Origin: Sindora glabra
Lineage: Eukaryota; Streptophyta; Magnoliopsida; Fabales; Fabaceae
Assembly: GCA_020226215.1 (NCBI GenBank)
Contig: CM035234.1
Location: 67,853,823-67,917,822, forward strand
Direction of reading: 5' to 3'
Length of the DNA: 64,000 nt
The notes under the pieces are model-generated. The model was not told the origin of the DNA, did not search any database, and worked only from the letters and a program-made list of their open reading frames with translations. Position 1 is the stretch's first letter; each line of letters begins with the position of its first letter. A program made the position numbers and the translations under genes. Shown piece by piece: positions 32,892-44,094 of the stretch.

Positions 32892-35162
32892 AGGACTTTT
32901 GAAAAATATAGAATTTATACTATATAGTACTAAAATGCTACAAATAGAATATTATAGAGAGTTAGATTCTTATATTTTCCATAATTCTAAATTGAATCAG
33001 GAAAACCCTTTTGGTGGAATTTTTTAGATATCTGATGATGTATATAAAAAATGTTGGTTTTATGTTAGAGTATTTATAAGGTATTATGTTTTTATATTTA
33101 GAATAATTCTAACTATACAAGGAAAATGATAATAAAAAAATAAGAGTTTTATACAATAAGGTGATTATATGCTATAATAAAAGCCTTCTATGCTAGTAAT
33201 CTTAATATCCTTAGATGATTTAAAGTTGAACCAAGAGAAGTAAATATTTAAATATATACATTAAAGAACTTGATACTAATTTGAGGATATAAGAATATTA
33301 TGTTAAGAAATGTCAAAATGGTATATTTAGAATATCTCTAGATCCTTAAGTTTTACTATTTATATTTGAATTGCATGGATCCAAGAAATCATTATCTAAG
33401 GAAATATTTCTACTCTTGTGAATAAATATTTGAAGATAAGGGAAATGAATAATCTAGGATGACTATTTTATTTCTGTATGACTTTAGTTTAATAGTCCTA
33501 AAATATTGGCATGCTTAATCTTGAAGCTAATGATTTAGGTTGTTAACATATTATGATATGAAATTAGAACTAAAGTAACTAGAAAGAAAATGAGTAAATG
33601 CTCATATAATTATAAATTATTCTTGTAATTTTTGAAATAGGAGGAAGAGATAATAAGATGTGTATAGATGCATTAAAGTTTCTTAAAATGGATGAACAAC
33701 CCTACTAGATAAGTATATATCTTAGTATATATTAGTATTCTAGTAAAAGATTGTTTAATTTATTATGAATCATAATCTTTCTTATTAACAACATAAATTT
33801 CATATTCATGTGTAAGTATAAATTTATGATATATGTGCAATTAGCTATCAAGTGAATGTTAATTGATCAAAGTGCATAACAAAAGCATAGTGGTTCCAGA
33901 ATTAGTTATTAACTATGATTGTGATAGAAATTATAATAATTCTTATTATGATTGAGTTATATCCTTATAGGTGCACTAGGAAATATAATACAATTTTTAT
34001 CCAAATATGAGAGAATGTTGCACTCATGCAAAAGAAAATAAAGATTCTATCATGTGGATATGCAGTGATATTTATTTTGAATACCCCATATTGAAGAATA
34101 GTTGTTCATGTCTCTTGTATTGAATTTATTGCATTGTGAAAGATGCCATGTATGGCATTGAGATAGGAAAGGTGATAGGGCTAATAATGTGAAAGTCAGA
34201 TGGTAAATTCCTAACATACAGTTGTGAGGAATATAAGATCAATTTAAGAGTTAGATGGGAAATTCCCTATAAATCATATAAGAATTAGGAAATAAAAAGC
34301 ATGGATACATACATGGTTATTTTAAATAATTATGTGATGTGTGGTAGTGCTAGAACTTTACTTATGATTAGATATCATTGTTTGACATGATTGCAAAGAT
34401 TTAATCTGATTGTGATGATTTGTTTGCATTTGAGCCTTAATGGTTGTTTATAAGCATGATGGCTACTTGGAATGGGTAGTATTCTATATTGAATTCTAAT
34501 AGAAAGTTGAAGTTTTTATGAATTATGACATGAGATGCAAGGTTTAAGTCATATGCAGGTGAAACCTTTTATTGTGGCATGGTTTCATATATTTTAGAAA
34601 TCCAAGAGATAGGTTTGCTAACATTTTCTAATTTAGTATATGATTAATTTGTGATTATGATATATGAAATTCATCTTCTACAAACTAGTGGTAGATGTAT
34701 ACTCACTAAGTTCATAACTCACTCTATTTTATTTCTAATTTTTTTAGGTTAAGAAAAGTGCCTTCGAGTCTTGTTACATCCATGGAGAATCAACATTACC
34801 TTGCTAAATGATTTTGACAGTTGGGATTAGAGTCAATATTCAAATAGACATTTGTTGAATTATATGATATGTTGAGTTACTTGTATAAGTTTGAAACTAT
34901 ATAGTATTGTGTGAATGATGATTGATACTATCGTATTTGAAAATATACAAGAGTTGTATTTTAATGTGTGTGGCTCTCAAGAAGTATCTAAAAATAGGAG
35001 AGATTTTATTCTTTTTTCGTAAACAAAATTTACAATAAAAATTTGAATTCCTTTAGAAATTTAGAAGCTCTTGTTAAATAGAAAGAGTAAAAAGTATTAA
35101 AGCTTGTAGAAATTTGTATAAGGATCCATGCTAGTCATGGTCAGAATCAAGTTGTGACATCA
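31233..35162 (+). mobile_element. Solo LTR inserted in the integrase sequence
   Basis: The integrase text breaks at 31236 and resumes at 35163 with GTGAATAGAACTTTG (VNRTL), giving a clean insertion. The insert begins GTAATATCTCAAG, like the LTR start at 18592 (TGTAATATTCTTAAG). It ends ATCAAGTTGTGACATCA after sequence colinear with 23690-24090. The putative target duplication is AGGTA at the left and AGATA at the right. No primer site, polypurine tract or coding region lies inside, so this is a solo LTR left by LTR-LTR recombination. Confidence 0.7.
32836..32889. repeat. (TA)n microsatellite, about 27 units
   Basis: An uninterrupted alternating TA run lies inside the solo LTR. It may form cruciforms and is a likely length polymorphism. 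A shorter one, with one G interruption, occurs near 36995-37012. Confidence 0.95.
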
Positions 35163-35690
35163 AGATAGTGAATAGAACTTTGATTACTTTATTATGCTCT
35201 ATTATTTTGAAGTTAGGAGGATTGTTTACTTTATGTTGAATTTTCTTATAATAGAAGTGTTTACTCTACTATTAATTTTTCTTTCTTTTTGAAATTGTCT
35301 ATGACTTTAATCCATTAACTTTTTAGAATTATTATCATTATCTATTGATGACTATATTGGTTTAAATAGGAAAATGAAAGCAAATTTAATTTGAAAGTTA
35401 CATAAGTGAGAGAAAATATTAAGAAGAAGATTGCCTAATATACCTGGAAATAAAAGGCAAAAGAAAATTTTGTTTAAGCTGTGTGACTTTAATTTGGGTG
35501 CATATAAGAAAAGAAGGGTTTTTTAGCTTAAAGAAAATCCAAACTTCATCTAAAAATATATGGTCCTTTTTAAGTGATTAAACAAATTAATGATAATGGT
35601 TATAAGTTGAATCTTCCCAGTGAGTATAATGTTAGTGTTACTTTTAATGTTGCTAATCTTTTGCCATTTAATATAGGTCTGGCTTGATGA
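35163..35690 (+). pseudogene. Integrase C-terminal remnant (right half)
   Basis: It continues the integrase of the 25-kb element after the solo LTR: VNRTLITLLCSII, FEIVYDFNPLTF (35290-35330), a segment matching the family's KVRENIKKKxxQYxxxxNKxxKxxxF, then IWVHIRKEGF (35495) and LPSEYNVSVTFNVANLLPF (35620-35670). Many stops are present. The order and absence of gaps relative to 30580-31236 show that both halves were once a single gene. Confidence 0.8.
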
Positions 35691-35701
35691 TGAACCCATT
35701 T

Positions 35702-35715
35702 CAAGAAAGGGGGGA
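35702..35715 (+). other. Polypurine tract of the 25-kb element
   Basis: CAAGAAAGGGGGGA immediately precedes TGATGCAATATC, the LTR start sequence also seen at 25118. It marks the beginning of the 3' LTR. Confidence 0.85.
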
Positions 35716-36037
35716 TGATGCAATATCAAGGACCATGGAAGAGTATTTACACTTGCTAGAGGGACTAATCACAAGGAGCAAGGGAAAGAAGATGAAAAAC
35801 ATCCTTTAAAGACTTATTCAAGAAGTTTGAAGTGTAAAGAAGAAGGCTTGGAAGGACATAGCAACTGGATTTCTTGCATTTTAACTAGTGGAAACAAATA
35901 GTCAAATACCATAGTTGACTTTTACACTTAGAGCTCATCTTTATCTCTAAGGAGTTAACTATAGTATTTAGTATTCAAATACTACTTTGTTTTTGGGTCA
36001 ATAATCAAATAAGGTATTTGATTACCTTATGTCATAT
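35716..36037 (+). repeat. Truncated 3' LTR of the 25-kb element
   Basis: It aligns with the first 320 bases of the 5' LTR and stops abruptly after GTCATAT. The remaining 460 bases of the LTR are absent. The next bases, TTGGAATCAAAGCTTA, are almost the primer-site sequence that follows the 5' LTR (TTGGTAATCAAAGCTTA at 25898), but the similarity does not continue. Confidence 0.8.
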
Positions 36038-37261
36038 TGGAATCAAAGCTTAATATTTTAGAAACTTTAACCTAGGTGATAGAGTGTGGGCTTAGCACAA
36101 GAGAATTAGTAACCTTGATTTTAAAGGAATTTAAATGATAAGTTTAAGATAAAACACTCTTAAAAGACTTATAACATGATAGATGTTGCTTTAAGATTTA
36201 AAAGTTAGCAAGGGCAATTTTGTGGTTCATAGGTCAACGAATTGAATATGTAAACATTGCTTATAAAAGAAGATTAATGATGACTAACCTAGAGCAAAAA
36301 TCATATATTTTAAGAATAGGAAGTACTAATAACCTAAACATTTGAGAGCATGATCTCTCCTCTACCTTTTATAATACGCCATAAGGATTTATAACTAGAA
36401 AAAGAACTCGTAATAATTTAAGAGTAAGAATCAAGGATATGATAGGATGTTACAAATTCACCATATTAGATAATCTTATGTACTTGTAAGTTATTAGAAA
36501 CCTAATTAATTAAATCACAGTTAATGATGAAGCATCTACCCCAACTCCTAACCTAATTATTAGTAGAAAATAGCCTAATGAGTATAAATAATACGAAAAG
36601 TGATTAATGCTAGAAAATTATGTCTATAATGAAATTGAGTTCAAAAGACAATTGATGTTAATATTCAACAAAATATAGACCAATACCATTAGGATAAGAT
36701 CCAGCCTAACCCTTGAAACCCTAATAATGCCTAATAGAGTGGAATTTCCTAATGAGTCAAATTTAACATATAGTTGTTATTTGTGATAAATAAAGTGTAG
36801 ATATAAATTAGTTTTTAGATTCCTGAATTAGCTAGTTGACATCACTAAGGCATTTTAATCTAATTCCAAATGTGATATCAACATATTCTACATAGAAAAA
36901 GGTTTTAGTTAGACCTTGAGAATTCAAGGATAATTTCTTTTGAAGGGAAATGTATTGTTATGCCCTCTTTTAAATATAGTAAGTCAAACGTTTATATATA
37001 TATGTATATATATTTGGTGAAATAGATAAGGAAAGCTAATAGAATAAGGAGATTAAAAGCTTTAAGTTACTAAAGTGAGTTTATGAGCATGGACGAAATC
37101 TAAGTCATAAAGATGAAAATGCCTCTGTCCTTATATAAGCTTTATTTTAGTCCTTAAGACCTATTTTCCACCTTGGAAAATGCTAACTTCCCATTCTTCT
37201 TATCCTTATCATTCTCCTTCTTCATATCTCTTTAATCAAGTTAGAGAAAGCAAATCTTGAT
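36038..37261. other. AT-rich sequence without recognised gene
   Basis: 1.2 kb with no convincing coding frame on either strand and no inverted repeats that I could define. It may include internal sequence of the older element that received the 25-kb insertion. Confidence 0.5.
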
Positions 37262-39036
37262 TGATATGTATGTCACAATGCACCAAAATTAGTTAAAACT
37301 AGAGTGCTAAAAATATAATGTAGTTAATGGCACAGCCCAGGTTGTACCCCTAGTTATCCATAGATATTATTTTTTCTAATTGAATCCCTAATAATATCTA
37401 CACAATTGTTGAATTATTAATGCACTAAAAGTGAAAGGAACCAATGCAAATAGAATGTAAATGCAACAAAATAGAGTTCCTTTCATTATTAATGCAAATA
37501 GTGATCCCTTAACAATATCTTTTTTAAATGAATTCCAAGCAATATTTACACAATTGTTAAATTATTAATGCACTAAAAATGAAAGGAACCAATGCAAATA
37601 GAAAGTAAACACAACAAAATAGAATGTTGTACTAGTATGGATATAATAAGTTGTATGCTGTATGTAAAACACAAAATGCAAGATTAGGGGGTTGTTTGAA
37701 TGAAATTAAGCAATATTAATAAACTAAACAAGCACAAAACAAAAGCAAAGTAGAAGGTAGACAAAAAGAACTTAATGTAACAAAATAAATAATTCAAGGA
37801 ATTAAGGTACTCTAATTTGATTAATCATTGATCAACTACGATTTGACTGTTTTTAATTAATTTTTTAACCTTGAATTACCCAAAATTCTTATAATAATTC
37901 ATGAATTCTATGCTAAATAATCATCTAGGATTTGATCAATTAGGATTAGCCGAATTAAGTAATTGCTATAACCCTTAAGCTAAATTGAAATTGATTTAAT
38001 AATATAATTCAATTAAATTGAGAAATTAAACTAGAAATCTCCAAATTAATCCCTCAACCTTCTATCTCTTTATGTAAAACCTTGATTTATCAACCATAAT
38101 TTCATATCAAAACAACAAAAAATTAGAAATCACAAAGATGGATATTAATTATATCAAATCAATATTCAACACAAGTAAATTCAAGAATTCAGCATAAGTA
38201 AATAAGGGAAGAGGAAAATTAATTAAAAAAAAGTTAACATTACAATTCATGATCTCATAATCCTTAAGAGAAGAACCTTAACTCCTTGAATCAACTCTGA
38301 ATTTAAGCTTCCATTGATAAAGAAAAAAGAAAGAACAAGAAGAAGGAGAGTGAAACTATATGCTAAATCTCTATGTGTGTTTGGAAGTGTAATGAGTTTT
38401 CCCAATTTATTTGACCTAATTAAGATAAAAACCTATTGGACTTGAATTGTATGACTCTTAAAATTAGAATAATAAAGCTTTCCTAATTTTTAGAAGTCCA
38501 AATCTATTTTTTACAAGTCAAGTAAATCTAATAATTACATAAGTGAATTCTTGTAAGTCTAACTTCTAACTTGTTTTTTATCATGAAATCCATGTAATTT
38601 GGATAAATCATAAACAATAAAATTGTAGGCCTATGTCTTGTGGGAATTTGGGCATTACTTTTAAATTAATTGGACTACTATAGCTCCAAATATGGCCTAA
38701 ATACAAAGGTGGGTTTAGTTGGGATAAAGATATGACTTCAATTTCTCAACCATATATGACATCCAAAATCTTTGAATTGGGCTTGGGTCAATACATAAAA
38801 GTTGTATTCTCTTTTTGAGCTTTCCAAAATTATAAAATTTGCCTCAATTCAACATTTGGAGCTTAAGATATAGCTAAAAAATAGTATTAAAATCTAGTAT
38901 TTACTAAATAAATTCACAATATTGTAAAATTAACCTAAAATTATAAAACAAGGCCTAATCAGTGCAATTAAACAAATATAACATCTAAGAGACATAAAAT
39001 AGAAAAAAATAAAGTAATAAATATTTTTTTTATTAA
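37262..39036 (-). repeat. 3' LTR of the composite element
   Basis: 1,775 bp. In plus orientation it starts TGATATGTATGTCACAATGC and ends TATTAA next to the polypurine tract. It is colinear with 44095-45719 through many blocks, for example CACAAAATGCARGATTAGGGG, AAATTGAGAAATTAAACTAGAAAT and CAACCTAAAATTATAAAACAAGGCCTAAT. A short internal duplication lies at 37430-37620 (AATGAAAGGAACCAATGCAAATAGAA twice). Confidence 0.85.
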
Positions 39037-39050
39037 ATTCCCTCACGCTT
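39037..39050 (-). other. Polypurine tract of the composite element
   Basis: The minus strand reads AAGCGTGAGGGAAT directly before the LTR. Upstream GCTCGAAGATGTACAAAGG is the same context as CTCGAGGATGAGCAAG before the tract at 13077. Confidence 0.85.
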
Positions 39051-40599
39051 ATCCTTTGTACATCTTCGAGCAAGACATAATTTTATTCAAAACCAAGAAG
39101 CAAAAAATTAAAAGACTTACTTCCTAAAAACTTCAAAATCATATATCCACAAGCGAGGACCAACCAAAAGTAGCAAGAAACATAACATATCATAAAGAAA
39201 GATATTAACAATCTTAAAACTAACCATCATAATAACTTCATTAAAAAAAAGTAGATCAAATAAATAGATTCTCACAAGTTTTACTCTCCAATTCTTAAGT
39301 GTTTAAACTAGCATTTCACTCAAGTTCTTTCTATGAAATTATTTTACTATAAGCTTACTAATCATCTAATCTCTACTACTTAAGTCACATGCACAACACA
39401 AATCAAAAGGACTTTATTCAAGATTGTAACGGGGCTAGGGAAAGGGAAGGAAAAATAAGGATGTGAAAGGCTAAAAATCAAAGAAATTAATAGAGCATTG
39501 GAATCAAAAGTATATGGAAAAATTATAAACAATTACAACTTAACACAACAATCTAAATTCAAATTTAAACACTCATCAACTTCTTTGTTTTTCCTTTTCC
39601 TTTCTTTCTTTCTTTTCTTTTTTTTTAAATTCAATTTAATTCAAATTTTTTTCATTTCTCTTTTCTTTCTTTCTTCTTTTTTTGCTACTTTTTTTCATTT
39701 CATTTTTTTCTTTTTTTTTAAACCAACCTTTGATGAGTTTTCACAACATATAAACTCATACAATCCTACACTTATTTAAAAGCTTAGCTCATAAAAATTC
39801 AAATGCTCTACTAATCCTTAAAGTTAGGTAAAGTCATTTATTTTCATAAAAAAATTGCTCATAAGTTACTTAAAGAAAAGATGATAAAAGCTCAAGGGGG
39901 CTTAACAAAAATATAACTTCAAGGTTGGCTTATTTGGCTCTAATTAAACAAAGAAAGAATGCTTTAATCATATTTATGCACGCATGTGCAAAATTTAATC
40001 TTAAAAAGAATCAAAATAAGTTCTAGAGAAATAAATCATAGAAAAACATCACACAAGAAGGAAAAACAATAGCAATAGCATGAATTTTCAACAAAAGGCT
40101 CCAAATCTCACAAGGTAGGTCATGCTACCAAGTTTAATCTACCAATTCAAAACCTATCACCATATCAATCAATTTCAAGTAAAATCATTCATTCAATCAT
40201 GTTATGAATCCCATCTAACTTTAATTGAATCTTACTCAGGAAAATATAAAATCTCCATCTATGGAAGGCAATTAAAAAGGACTTAAAATGACTCGAAAAC
40301 AAATGAAAAGCACACTTTTTTTTTAAAATTTTCTATTTTTATCTTTTTTTTTTAAAGCATGAAATTGAAAAGCCTAAAAAGCATTGAAAGAAGACATAAA
40401 ACATAAAGCAAATCCTAGAAGTATCCCCCACACTTAAATTTTATATTATCCTTAATGTAAAGCATATCAATATTATTAAAAATACATTAAGAAAGATAAA
40501 GGATGTAGAAAATAAAAGAGAAGGATAAGAGAAAGTAAATCTAAATGGCTTGGGTTACTTTCGAAGAAGTACCTTTCTTTAATATCTTTGGCTAGACAC
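39051..40599 (-). other. 3' noncoding region of the composite element
   Basis: Between the integrase end and the polypurine tract. It includes a T/C-rich low-complexity tract (39570-39725, A/G-rich on the sense strand), comparable to 12409-12520, and the purine motif at 40422-40462. The plus-strand 93-codon frame at 39498-39779 is an artefact of the T-rich tract. Confidence 0.7.
40422..40462 (-). other. Internal purine-rich motif
   Basis: The minus strand reads CTTTACATTAAGGATAATAT, a short spacer, then TTTAAGTGTGGGGGATA. It closely follows TACATTGAGGACAATGT...TTTAAGTGTGGGGGAG at 11677. The GTGTGGGGGA core is intact although the flanks have decayed. Confidence 0.65.
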
Positions 40600-42290
40600 A
40601 TGCTCAAGCTTCTCTATTAATAATAAACCAAGATCTTTAACTCCATTGTTTCCACCACTTGCTCTTGAAAGCCTTCATAGAATAGTTTAAGCCTATGCCC
40701 ATTAACCTTGAACCCTTTATTGTTTTCCACACTCTTGATTTCCACTGCACCATAAGGAAAAATATTAGTAATAACAAAAAGTCCATCCTAATAGGAATGA
40801 AGTTTACTTGACATCAATTTATTAAACAACAAAACTTTTTGACCAATTTCAAAATTTTTACTAAGAATGAATTTATCATGGAATGCCTTTATTTTTCTCT
40901 TTTTAAAGCATAGAATTCTTATAGGCTTTAAGTTTAAGCTCCTCTAATTTTTGCAGTTGTAATTTTCATTCCTCTCCACATGCCTTTAAATTTATGTTAC
41001 ACCTTTTTATGGCCCAAAATGCTCTATACTCTAACTCTACCCGAAGATGATAAGTTTTTCCAAAAATAATTTGATATAAAGATATTAGAATAGGAATTTT
41101 GTATGCGGTTCTATAAGCTTAAAGTGTATCATCTAATCTGAGGCTTCAATCTTTTCTATTAAGCTTCATAGTTTTTCCCAAAATTAACTTCACCTCTCCA
41201 TTAGAAATTTATGCTTACCTATTTATTTAGGGATGATATGGTATGGAAACTCTATGATAAACCCTATATTTTTTTAACAAAGCCTTAAGTGTTCTATTGC
41301 AAAAATGAGTCCCTTGATCACAAATCAAAGCACGTGGAATGCTAAACCTACTAAGGATGTGAGACCTAAGAAAATCTATAACGACTTTGGAATCATCAAT
41401 TTTAATGGCTTTAGCTTTCACTTACTTAGATACATAATCAATAGCAAGAAGAATGTAAATAAAGCTAAAAAATGAAGGAAAAGGACCCATAAAATCAATT
41501 CTTTATACATAAAAAACCTCATAGAAAAGCATAGGAGATTGAAGCATCTCATGTCTATAGGTTAAATTCCCTATCTTTTGACATTGGCCACAATTTTTAT
41601 AAAACATGTAAGTATCATGGAACAAAGTAAGCTAACAAAAACTACAATTCAACACTTTCCATGTTGTTCTCTTAGGTGTAAAATGACCTCCATAAGCATG
41701 ATCATGATAAAAGGCAAGTGTGGAATGAAATTCAAAATCATGTACACATCTACTAATTATTTAATCAGCACAAAATCTCCATAAATAAGGATCATCCTAC
41801 ATATAATACTTAGCCTTACTCTTGAACTTATTAATTTGAGAATTCTTAACATAAGCAGGCAACTCATTAGTAACTAGATAATTCACTAAATCAGCATACT
41901 AAGGATCTTTACCTAGCAACTTTTTAAGTTGCTCATCCAAAAAGGTGTCATGTTTGGAAAGAGTGTCTACATCTCTTGAAATTCTACTCAAATGATTAAC
42001 CACTAAATTTTCAACTTCACTCTTATCTCTAATCTTAATATCAAACTCTTACAAAAGAAACATCAATATAATCAAGCGGGATTTCGCCTTGAGTTTCTTC
42101 AAAAAGAACTCTAACTTTGCATAATCAGAAAACACAATCACCTTAAAACCAATTAAATATGATCTAAACTTATCTAAAGTAAAAACAATAGCTAAAAGAT
42201 TTTTTTCTATTGTACTGTAATTTGCTTGGGTAGCATCCAAAGTCCTTGAAGCATAGTAGATCACATGAGGTAGTTTTCCTCAATAATGGT
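40600..42290 (-). pseudogene. RNase H and integrase of an Athila-type element
   Basis: On the minus strand the text begins at the RNase H motif VIYYASRTLDATQANYST (42264), EKNLLAIVFTLDKFRSYLIG, then degraded HLSRI and LPAY. The integrase zinc region follows (HDHAYGGHF ... YKNCGQCQK near 41720-41590), then IDFMGPFPS and AIDYVSK. A clean 64-codon core comes next, AIKIDDSKVVIDFLRSHILS, PRALICDQGTHFCNRTLKAL and YRVYHRVSIPYHP (41421-41227). Beyond it lie DWSLRLDDTL-like, AYKIPI and FGKTYHL, and the C-terminal FEIGQKVLLFN and FKVNGHRLKLFYEGF to about 40640. Several stops. RT and protease, which should lie upstream, are missing; a primer site abuts RNase H instead. Confidence 0.85.
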
Positions 42291-42294
42291 GCCA
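42278..42294 (-). other. Second primer binding site (tRNA-Asp type), next to RNase H
   Basis: The minus strand reads TGGCACCATTATTGAGG against TGGCGCCGTTGCCGGGG, differing mainly by G-to-A and C-to-T. It follows the LTR end at 42301 by six bases, the same spacing as at 7740, and is followed at once by RNase H coding sequence. Confidence 0.75.
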
Positions 42295-42300
42295 AAATTT

Positions 42301-42584
42301 TAATATACATGTTGCAATGCACCAAAATTAGTTAAAACTAGTGTGTTAAAAGTATAATGTACTTAGTGGCATAGCCTAGGTCATACCCCTAGTGATCCCT
42401 TGATATTGTCTTTTTTAATTGAATTTTTAACAATATTTACACAATTATTGAATTATTAATGCACTAATAATGAAAGGAACCAATGCAAACAGAATGCAAA
42501 TTCAATAAAATAGAATAGTATAATAGTATGGATGCAATATGTTGTATGCTATATGCAAAACACAAAATGCAGGATTAGGGGTTG
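42301..42584 (-). repeat. Internal LTR fragment (U5 end)
   Basis: 284 bp matching the U5 ends of the LTRs at 37262 and 44095 (GCACCAAAATTAGTTAAAACTAG ... CACAAAATGCAGGATTAGGGG). The match ends at GGGGTTGT, and the next base pairs belong to the gag remnant, so the upstream part of the LTR is deleted. Confidence 0.85.
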
Positions 42585-42589
42585 TAATT

Positions 42590-43455
42590 GTTATTACTAT
42601 TATTATCCCATTGCCAATTTCCTTACTAAGGAAGCTAATTTATCTATCTATGCTTCATTATTTGCTGGTCTATATAGCAAGAGAAATTCATTTCGTGCAT
42701 ACTTTTAGTGGCAAGGAGTGTATGAATTAGCTATTATATTTACAATCAAATCTCTTGCTGCCATAAAAGTTTTATCCATTAACGCGCCACCACTTCCAGC
42801 ATCTATCATGCTCCTATTCATAAAGAGGTTGAATCAAAAGCTATACATTAATTCAGTGATGAGGGCAGTTTGCACATAAATTTTTTAGTCTTTCCCAGTA
42901 TTTATATTGTGTCTCTCCATTCATTTGCCTGATGCCATATATCTTTTTCCTAATGTAGATGCTTTGGATGCAAGAAAGAATTTTTCAAAGAATTATTACT
43001 TTATATCATTCCAGCAGGTCACGAATCCAAGCTGCAAGTAATATAATTGGTCTTTAACAGTATTAGAAAAAGAGAATGGAAAGGCCCTTAGGTTGATATG
43101 GTCTTTAGAAATTCCTTGAGGCTTCATAATTGAACACACCATATGAAATTCCTTCAAATGTTTATGTGGATCTCCACTTGTAAGACCATGAATCCTTGGA
43201 AACAAATGTATTAGGCCAAACATGAGCTTAAACTCAACATTTAATTTAGGATATTAGTTGTTAATGATTGATAGGTAGTATTAAGGATAGCTAATTCTTT
43301 CAAAGTTCTATTGTTATTTGATACATTTTTTGAGTTATTTAAAGGAATAAAGAAGCTAGAACTACTTATGTTTTTATTCATACGAAAGGAATGAAAAGTC
43401 CTACCAATTTCAAAATTAAAATCAAGTAATTTAGTAGTAGTTCTTCTTGTCATAC
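42590..43455 (-). pseudogene. gag remnant of the composite element
   Basis: On the minus strand: NRTLKELAILNTTYQSL (about 43310), then FGLIHLFPRIHGLTSGDPHK, HLKEFHMVCSIMKPQGISKD and LRAFPFSFSNTVKDQLYYLQ (43223-42996). Downstream lie pieces of DRSMIDAGSGGALMDKTF and LASLVRKLAMG to about 42600. This is the Athila/Tat gag capsid layout (HGLxxEDPxKHLKEF, AFPFSL, SMIDAASGGALxDKT). Stops and shifts are present. The nucleocapsid and everything through RT is lost at the junction with the LTR fragment. Confidence 0.8.
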
Positions 43456-44067
43456 ACTATTACTACATAACACTATAGCAATCAAACTATAGAAACACTT
43501 TAAGAATACAAATACACTAAAATGCAAATGCAATATACAAAATCAGCCTAAACATATCTAATTAACCTATCTATACATTTTTAAAAATTATGAGGCCACC
43601 ACAGAAAGTTTTCTATAATCATGCAAAACCAAAAAATGTAATAAAAAATCTTAGAAAATATTAAAAAGTGGCTAAAATAATAGAATTTAGCCTAAAAAAA
43701 GTATCTCATAAGCAAAGCTTGTGACTTTTGATGAGAAAAATCAAATCTAACTCCTATAAAAATTTCAACTCAATTAAAGCTAGTGAGACCCAATATGGTT
43801 CATAAGGGAATAAGGTGAAAAACTACATAAAACAAGCTTTCTTAGGCTAAAAACCTATATTTCAATGTTAAATGATGTATAATATGATAAATTAAAGTAA
43901 ACATATAAAAAGAAAACAAAAAATGCAATGGAATCCAAGAAAATGCAAAAAACTACAATTACCATAAAATGTAAGAAACATAATTAATAAATGCAATTAC
44001 TAACTGAAATATTTGAATAATTATGTAATATACTACTAGAAACATATTGGAAAGGATAAATTTAAGA
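43456..44067 (-). other. Leader between primer site and gag
   Basis: AT-rich noncoding sequence of about 0.6 kb, a normal leader length for this class. Nothing else seen. Confidence 0.6.
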
Positions 44068-44088
44068 GGATCTCTAACAATAATGCTA
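44068..44088 (-). other. Primer binding site (tRNA-Asp type), heavily transition-mutated
   Basis: The minus strand reads TAGCATTATTGTTAGAGATC against TGGCGCCGTTGCCGGGGATC. Every one of the eight differences is G-to-A or C-to-T. It lies six bases after the LTR end at 44095. Confidence 0.75.
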
Positions 44089-44094
44089 TAATTT

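Larger units (their letters stand above)
25118..36037 (+). mobile_element. Degenerate Ty3/gypsy element with gag-PR-RT-RH-IN order
   Basis: The 5' LTR starts TGATGCAATCTC. A tRNA-Met-type primer site, gag, retropepsin, RT, RNase H and integrase remnants follow in the Ty3/gypsy order, then a polypurine tract and a truncated 3' LTR starting TGATGCAATATC. A related-family solo LTR of about 3.9 kb interrupts integrase. Frames have many stops and shifts, so the copy is dead. No target duplication is visible because the 3' LTR is incomplete. The pol C-terminus ends soon after ATFNVADLSPF-like sequence with no chromodomain visible, so I do not assign a lineage. Confidence 0.85.

Noticed and set aside
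39498..39779. 93-codon plus-strand ORF with long Phe runs
   Set aside because: Produced by the T-rich tract in the 3' noncoding region of the minus-strand composite element.
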